From Methanobacteriota archaeon (GTDB lineage: Archaea > Thermoplasmatota > Thermoplasmata > RBG-16-68-12), in assembly GCA_005878915.1 (NCBI GenBank), contig VBML01000056.1, positions 1 through 39,241 on the forward strand: a DNA stretch of 39,241 nt, read 5' to 3'. A model generated the notes under the pieces. That model was not told where the DNA came from. It ran no database searches and saw nothing but the letters and a program-made list of their open reading frames with translations. A program made the translations under genes and the position numbers. Positions 36,061 to 39,241 of this stretch are shown piece by piece. Each line of letters opens with the position of its first letter. Position 1 is the stretch's first letter.

Positions 36061-36693
36061 ATGGACGAAAAGATGTTCTCAAAGGCTGTAGCCCTCCTCT
36101 CCGGAGAACATAGCCTCGCAATCTTGCGATCCGTCGCGTCCGGGGAGTGGCGCATCGCCTCGGACGTCTCCCGGCTCCTCGGCATCCACACGACCACCGC
36201 CTCGAAGTTCCTAACGGGCCTTCACGCCCTCGGGTTCCTCGAGCGACGCGTGCGAAAATCCCGGACGCGGAGCGCGTTCGAGTATCGCCTCTCCTCGCCA
36301 CGCCTCGCCCTCAACCTCGAGTTCTCACCCGGGCCCGCTCCCGTGAGCGAGGCGAAGGACTTCTACCTCGACTACGTCTCGAAGGTACTCGACAAGGCGC
36401 GGCGCCTCGGATGGCCGGGCATTGCCGAAAAACTTGAGGCACGCCTGGAGAAGAACCGGGGCGGGCTGAAAGAGCACCTCTTCACTCGGATTGCGGACGG
36501 GGGCGTGGCGGGGGGAATGGACGACCTCCGCGCCCTCTTCCAGCAGATCCACCGGGAGTTCCTCGAGATCACCTCGGAGTCGATGGGGCGGCCAACGGCC
36601 CGTCGGCTGCTCTCGGGCGCCGCTGATGAGGCCCGGAGGGGACACGCGGACATCGTTGACCGGTACGGCCTTCGCAAGGTTCTGGAGGCCTGA
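36061..36693 (+). CDS. Winged-helix regulator heading the KaiC operon
   Basis: A 210-residue protein. Residues 1-85 form a winged helix-turn-helix (SGEHSLAILRSVASGEWRIASDVSRLLG then HTTTASKFLTGLHALGFLERR), and the rest is mostly helical with a conserved-looking EAKDFYLDYVSKVL and a final ADIVDRYGLRKVLEA. No cysteines are present, so no metal site of the usual type. Its TGA is 1 nt before the GTG of the KaiC-like gene, so the three genes here are one operon. A role as the DNA-binding output or self-regulator of the system is inference. Confidence 0.8.
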   Translation: MDEKMFSKAVALLSGEHSLAILRSVASGEWRIASDVSRLLGIHTTTASKFLTGLHALGFLERRVRKSRTRSAFEYRLSSPRLALNLEFSPGPAPVSEAKDFYLDYVSKVLDKARRLGWPGIAEKLEARLEKNRGGLKEHLFTRIADGGVAGGMDDLRALFQQIHREFLEITSESMGRPTARRLLSGAADEARRGHADIVDRYGLRKVLEA

Positions 36694-36694
36694 G

Positions 36695-37405
36695 GTGGAC
36701 GAACGTCTCGCAACGGGAGTCGAGGGGTTCGACAGCCTCGTGCAGGGCGGCTTTCCGGAAGGGACGGTGAACCTCGTCGGAGGACCGGCGGGGAGCGGGA
36801 AGAGTTTGTTCTGCCTCCACTTCTGCCACTACGGGGCGCGCTTCCGCGACGAGCCGTCGATGTACGTCGCCTTGGAGGAAACGAAGGCGAGCCTCTCGCG
36901 GGTCCTGCGGACGTTCGGGATGAACGCGGAGAACCTCGAACGGACCGGCCGATTCCTCATGATCGACCTCGGTGAACTGCGGGTCTCGGGGCCGGAGGGC
37001 TCCCCCATCGGCTTCCGGGAGCTGCAAGAGTTCCTGGCCCCGTCCCTGAAGAGCGCCCGTGCCAAGCGGCTTGTCATTGATTCGCTGTCCGCGATCGGCC
37101 TTCACTATCCAACGCCGGGGGAGTTCCGGGAACGGCTGTTCGCCTTCTCCCGGTTCCTCAGGGACCAAGACGTCACGACCCTCTTGATTGCAGAGTCGGC
37201 GGACAGCTCCGGCTTCGCGGCCCATGGGGTCGAGGAGTTCATCGCCGATTCGTTCGTCCATCTGGGCCTCGAGGAGGTCAAGGGCGAGCTTCGCCGAACC
37301 CTCACTGTCCGCAAGATGCGCTTCACGAAGCACGACACGACGAAACACCCGATGTACATCACGGAGACCGGGCTCGTCGTCGCGGCGGACGAAAAGGTGG
37401 TCTAG
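36695..37405 (+). CDS. KaiC-like RecA-family ATPase (single domain)
   Basis: A 236-residue ATPase of the archaeal KaiC/RadA-like group (COG0467). The start TGVEGFDSLVQGGFPEG is the family's standard entry, Walker A is GPAGSGKS (30-37), a catalytic-type EE lies at 60-61 (VALEETK) and Walker B is LVIDSLS (125-131). Single-domain homologues form hexamers and act in signalling or motility (FlaH is one branch), and none is a proven clock. GTG 36695 follows the HTH stop; the reading frame before it is a shadow of that gene. The TAG is followed at once by the GTG of the next gene, so it is tightly coupled. Confidence 0.87.
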   Translation: MDERLATGVEGFDSLVQGGFPEGTVNLVGGPAGSGKSLFCLHFCHYGARFRDEPSMYVALEETKASLSRVLRTFGMNAENLERTGRFLMIDLGELRVSGPEGSPIGFRELQEFLAPSLKSARAKRLVIDSLSAIGLHYPTPGEFRERLFAFSRFLRDQDVTTLLIAESADSSGFAAHGVEEFIADSFVHLGLEEVKGELRRTLTVRKMRFTKHDTTKHPMYITETGLVVAADEKVV

Positions 37406-39241
37406 GTGCGCGTCCGCACCGGCGTCGAGGGCTTTGACCCTATCGTGGGGGGCGGGGTGCCGGAGGGCGCGAGCGTCGTCGTCCAAGGGCCCGCGGGGAG
37501 CGAGAAGGAGACGTTCGGCCTCCAGTTCCTCGCGGAGGGGCTCCGGTCCGGAGAGGCCGTCGTCATCGTGATCTCCTCGACGTCGCCCGAACAGTACCTC
37601 GAGTCCCTTTCGAGGCTCCGCGTCCCCGTCAAGGAGGCGATCGAGGGGAACCGACTGAAGGTCGTCGACTGGCACTCCTATCAGGAGGAAAACGTCACGG
37701 GCGTGGAGGAACGCGGCCACGTCTACCGCTGCTCCGTCGATCTCACGAATGTCGGAATCGCGATCAGTCGTGCCCTCGGCAAGCTCGCCGTCGGAGTGCC
37801 GAGGCGTGCGGTCCTCGAGATCCTGTCCCCGGGCCTCCAAGTGTTCGAGGTCGGGCAGGTGTACGCCTTCGCGAAGAGCACGAAGGCGAAGCTGTCCCGC
37901 CACAAGGTCACCGCGCTCTTCCTCCTCGAAAAGGAGATGCACGACGCGGCGACGGTCTCGAGCGTCTCCCAGCCGTTCGATGGCGTGATCGACATCGACC
38001 GCCACCGGGAGGGCGACGCGATCGTCCGGAAGATCGCCGTCCTGTCGATGAAGGACACCGCCCCGGACGAGAAGTTCCACGAGTTCGTCATGATCACCGG
38101 GCAGGGGATGGTGATTGGTCGAGCCGGCAAGGTGACCGTCCCCGAGCCGGCACCGGAGGAGCCCGCAAAGCCCCCCACCCGCGGGCGGGTCGTGCGGGCC
38201 GCACCGTCGGCGTCCGCGCCGGACGCCGCGACCCCTTCCAGCCGCGCGGCGATGATCCTCCGAATCGCTGAAGAGCGCATCCGCGTCGACCCGAAGGACG
38301 CGGACGCTCTGTTCGCGAAGGCTTCCGCTCTCGCCTCGATGGGGGACGAGCAAGGGGCGGTCAAGGTCCTCAACGCCCTGGCCGAGGTCAATGACATGTA
38401 CCCCGGCCTATGGGTCCTCCGGACGAAACTGTTCTCGCGCCTGGGGGACGCCGATGGCGCGAAGGCCAACCGCAAGAAGGCGGAGGAAGTCGCCCAGCGC
38501 GAAGAGCGCAAAGCCCGCGGCGACATGGTCGCTTGCCCTCTGTGCGAGGGGCTCGCCCCCGTCGACGCGCTGGAGTGTCCGCATTGTGGGGCGGGCTTCA
38601 TCGAGGAAGTCGGGCTCGCGGACGAGCTGGACTCCCTAGGGAAGGCGGCCATCCAGGACCGGGTCGGCGAGGAGCTGTCCGTCGAGCCGGAGACAGGAAA
38701 CCGCGTCGAGCGGAAAGTCGCGGCGAAGCCCGTGGACCGCGTCGGCGAGCCGAAAGTCCCGGTTTCCACCGAGCCCGCTGGACGGCGGGGGATGACGAAC
38801 GGGCTCGCCCGACAATCTCCCCGTGGAGGGATGGGCCGGACCAACGGACTCACGAACGGTCTCGGAGGTCGGACGAACGGAGTCGGCCGGACGAACGGCC
38901 TCCAAGGGGGAGGCCAGACGAACGGACTCACGAACGGCCTGGCGAGCCTGCGCCGTGGGATGACGAACGGCCTGACGAACGGCAACGGGTTCACGAATGG
39001 CCTCGGGGCGGGTCGGTTCCAGCGTGAGGCCGCGGTGACGAAGTGGAAGCTGTACGTGATCCCGCTCCTGTCCGTAGTCCTCCTGATGCTTCCCCTTCTT
39101 GGCCCAAGCGGGACGCTGACGGGCCGGTACCCGATCCGGATCGACGGCGATCCGGCGGACTGGAACCCCGCCGCGATCGCAGCCGAGGTGCGGAGTGTCG
39201 GGCCGAACCCGGACGTCGACATCGTCCGGTTCGGGATCACG
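37406..39241 (+). CDS. Degenerate KaiC-like domain + TPR + zinc ribbon + TNG repeats + transmembrane protein (3' end outside window)
   Basis: Open for 612 codons from GTG 37406 to the window edge with no stop. Order: a KaiC-like domain (1-245) that begins like its neighbour (TGVEGFDPIVGGGVPEG) but has a broken Walker A, GPAGSEKE (28-35); a Pro/Ala linker; a TPR-like helical region (about 280-368); a zinc ribbon CPLC...CPHC (377-394); a charged linker; ten Thr-Asn-Gly units, mostly TNGL (463-533); one transmembrane helix (about 547-567); and the start of an outside domain (IDGDPADWNP). The gene follows the active KaiC-like gene with no gap, suggesting a pseudo-ATPase partner that anchors a complex to the membrane. 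No named family fits the whole. Confidence 0.82.
   Translation, partial: MRVRTGVEGFDPIVGGGVPEGASVVVQGPAGSEKETFGLQFLAEGLRSGEAVVIVISSTSPEQYLESLSRLRVPVKEAIEGNRLKVVDWHSYQEENVTGVEERGHVYRCSVDLTNVGIAISRALGKLAVGVPRRAVLEILSPGLQVFEVGQVYAFAKSTKAKLSRHKVTALFLLEKEMHDAATVSSVSQPFDGVIDIDRHREGDAIVRKIAVLSMKDTAPDEKFHEFVMITGQGMVIGRAGKVTVPEPAPEEPAKPPTRGRVVRAAPSASAPDAATPSSRAAMILRIAEERIRVDPKDADALFAKASALASMGDEQGAVKVLNALAEVNDMYPGLWVLRTKLFSRLGDADGAKANRKKAEEVAQREERKARGDMVACPLCEGLAPVDALECPHCGAGFIEEVGLADELDSLGKAAIQDRVGEELSVEPETGNRVERKVAAKPVDRVGEPKVPVSTEPAGRRGMTNGLARQSPRGGMGRTNGLTNGLGGRTNGVGRTNGLQGGGQTNGLTNGLASLRRGMTNGLTNGNGFTNGLGAGRFQREAAVTKWKLYVIPLLSVVLLMLPLLGPSGTLTGRYPIRIDGDPADWNPAAIAAEVRSVGPNPDVDIVRFGIT
38792..39004 (+). 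repeat. TNG(L) repeat-coding tract
   Basis: Ten copies of a Thr-Asn-Gly(-Leu) codon block, mostly acgaacggc/g/a-ctc, separated by 0-12 residues rich in Gly, Arg and Gln. It is a protein-level low-complexity repeat inside the reading frame, directly before the transmembrane helix. Confidence 0.9.

Noticed and set aside
38792-39004. CRISPR or tandem DNA repeat array
   Set aside because: The repeats are short, irregularly spaced, in frame, and make sense only as TNGL codons inside an open reading frame.
37723-39240. 505-codon minus-strand frame at the right edge
   Set aside because: It is the complement of the TNG-repeat gene; its own repeated Pro-Phe-Val translation is the shadow of the TNG codons.

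Overview
The window is a gene-dense, GC-rich stretch of archaeal chromosome, best explained as a euryarchaeal Thermoplasmatota-type genome. The evidence is an archaeal RNA polymerase operon (rpoH, an unsplit rpoB, rpoA1, rpoA2, rpl30e, nusA), a separate rpoK, archaeal EF-1 beta, a VAT/CDC48 AAA+ ATPase, an archaeal-type mevalonate kinase, ZPR1, COG1340 coiled-coil and COG2108 radical-SAM families, an archaeal prepilin peptidase and TATA-box promoters. Lead genes tend to have a TATA-like box about 22-29 bp before an ATG or GTG start (leaderless pattern). Operon-internal genes overlap by ATGA/GTGA or have short Shine-Dalgarno spacing. The lineage call is inference; no rRNA is present.

Layout. 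1-893: prepilin peptidase (minus, cut by the window edge). 1092-4015: Ras-like GTPase and an amino-acid permease fused to two UspA domains. 4073-6299: tungstate/molybdate ABC importer tupABC. 6296-6737: EF-1 beta and a 56-residue zinc ribbon (minus). 6929-7114: a tRNA-Lys(UUU) that reads as four exons and three introns, each with a bulge-helix-bulge. 7177-19087: the RNA polymerase operon, with a 504-residue intein in RpoA' at the catalytic aspartate loop and a 517-residue intein in RpoA'' at the trigger-loop motif. RpoA' also carries an in-frame TGA at the invariant arginine before its TLPHF motif, ahead of the bridge helix. 19190-22755: SNF2 helicase with an overlapping zinc-finger/coiled-coil partner. 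22752-23822: radical SAM protein (minus). 23980-25710: secreted or anchored protein with three acidic repeats. 25757-26050: membrane zinc-ribbon protein (minus). 26135-28949: KsgA/Dim1, coiled-coil protein, sugar-nucleotide transferase. 28954-31202 (minus): mevalonate kinase and imidazolonepropionase. 31283-34064 (minus): CDC48 and Hsp20, divergent from ZPR1 across a promoter with two inverted repeats. 34759-35637 (minus): a two-HTH regulator followed by rpoK. 35728-35886 (minus): a 52-residue zinc ribbon. 36061-39241: a tight three-gene operon of an HTH protein, a KaiC-like ATPase and a very large degenerate-KaiC/TPR/zinc-ribbon/TNG-repeat/transmembrane protein that runs off the edge.

Most genes serve transcription, translation and protein quality control. 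The most unusual items are the three-intron tRNA, the doubly intein-interrupted polymerase with a nonsense codon, and the KaiC-to-membrane operon at the right end.
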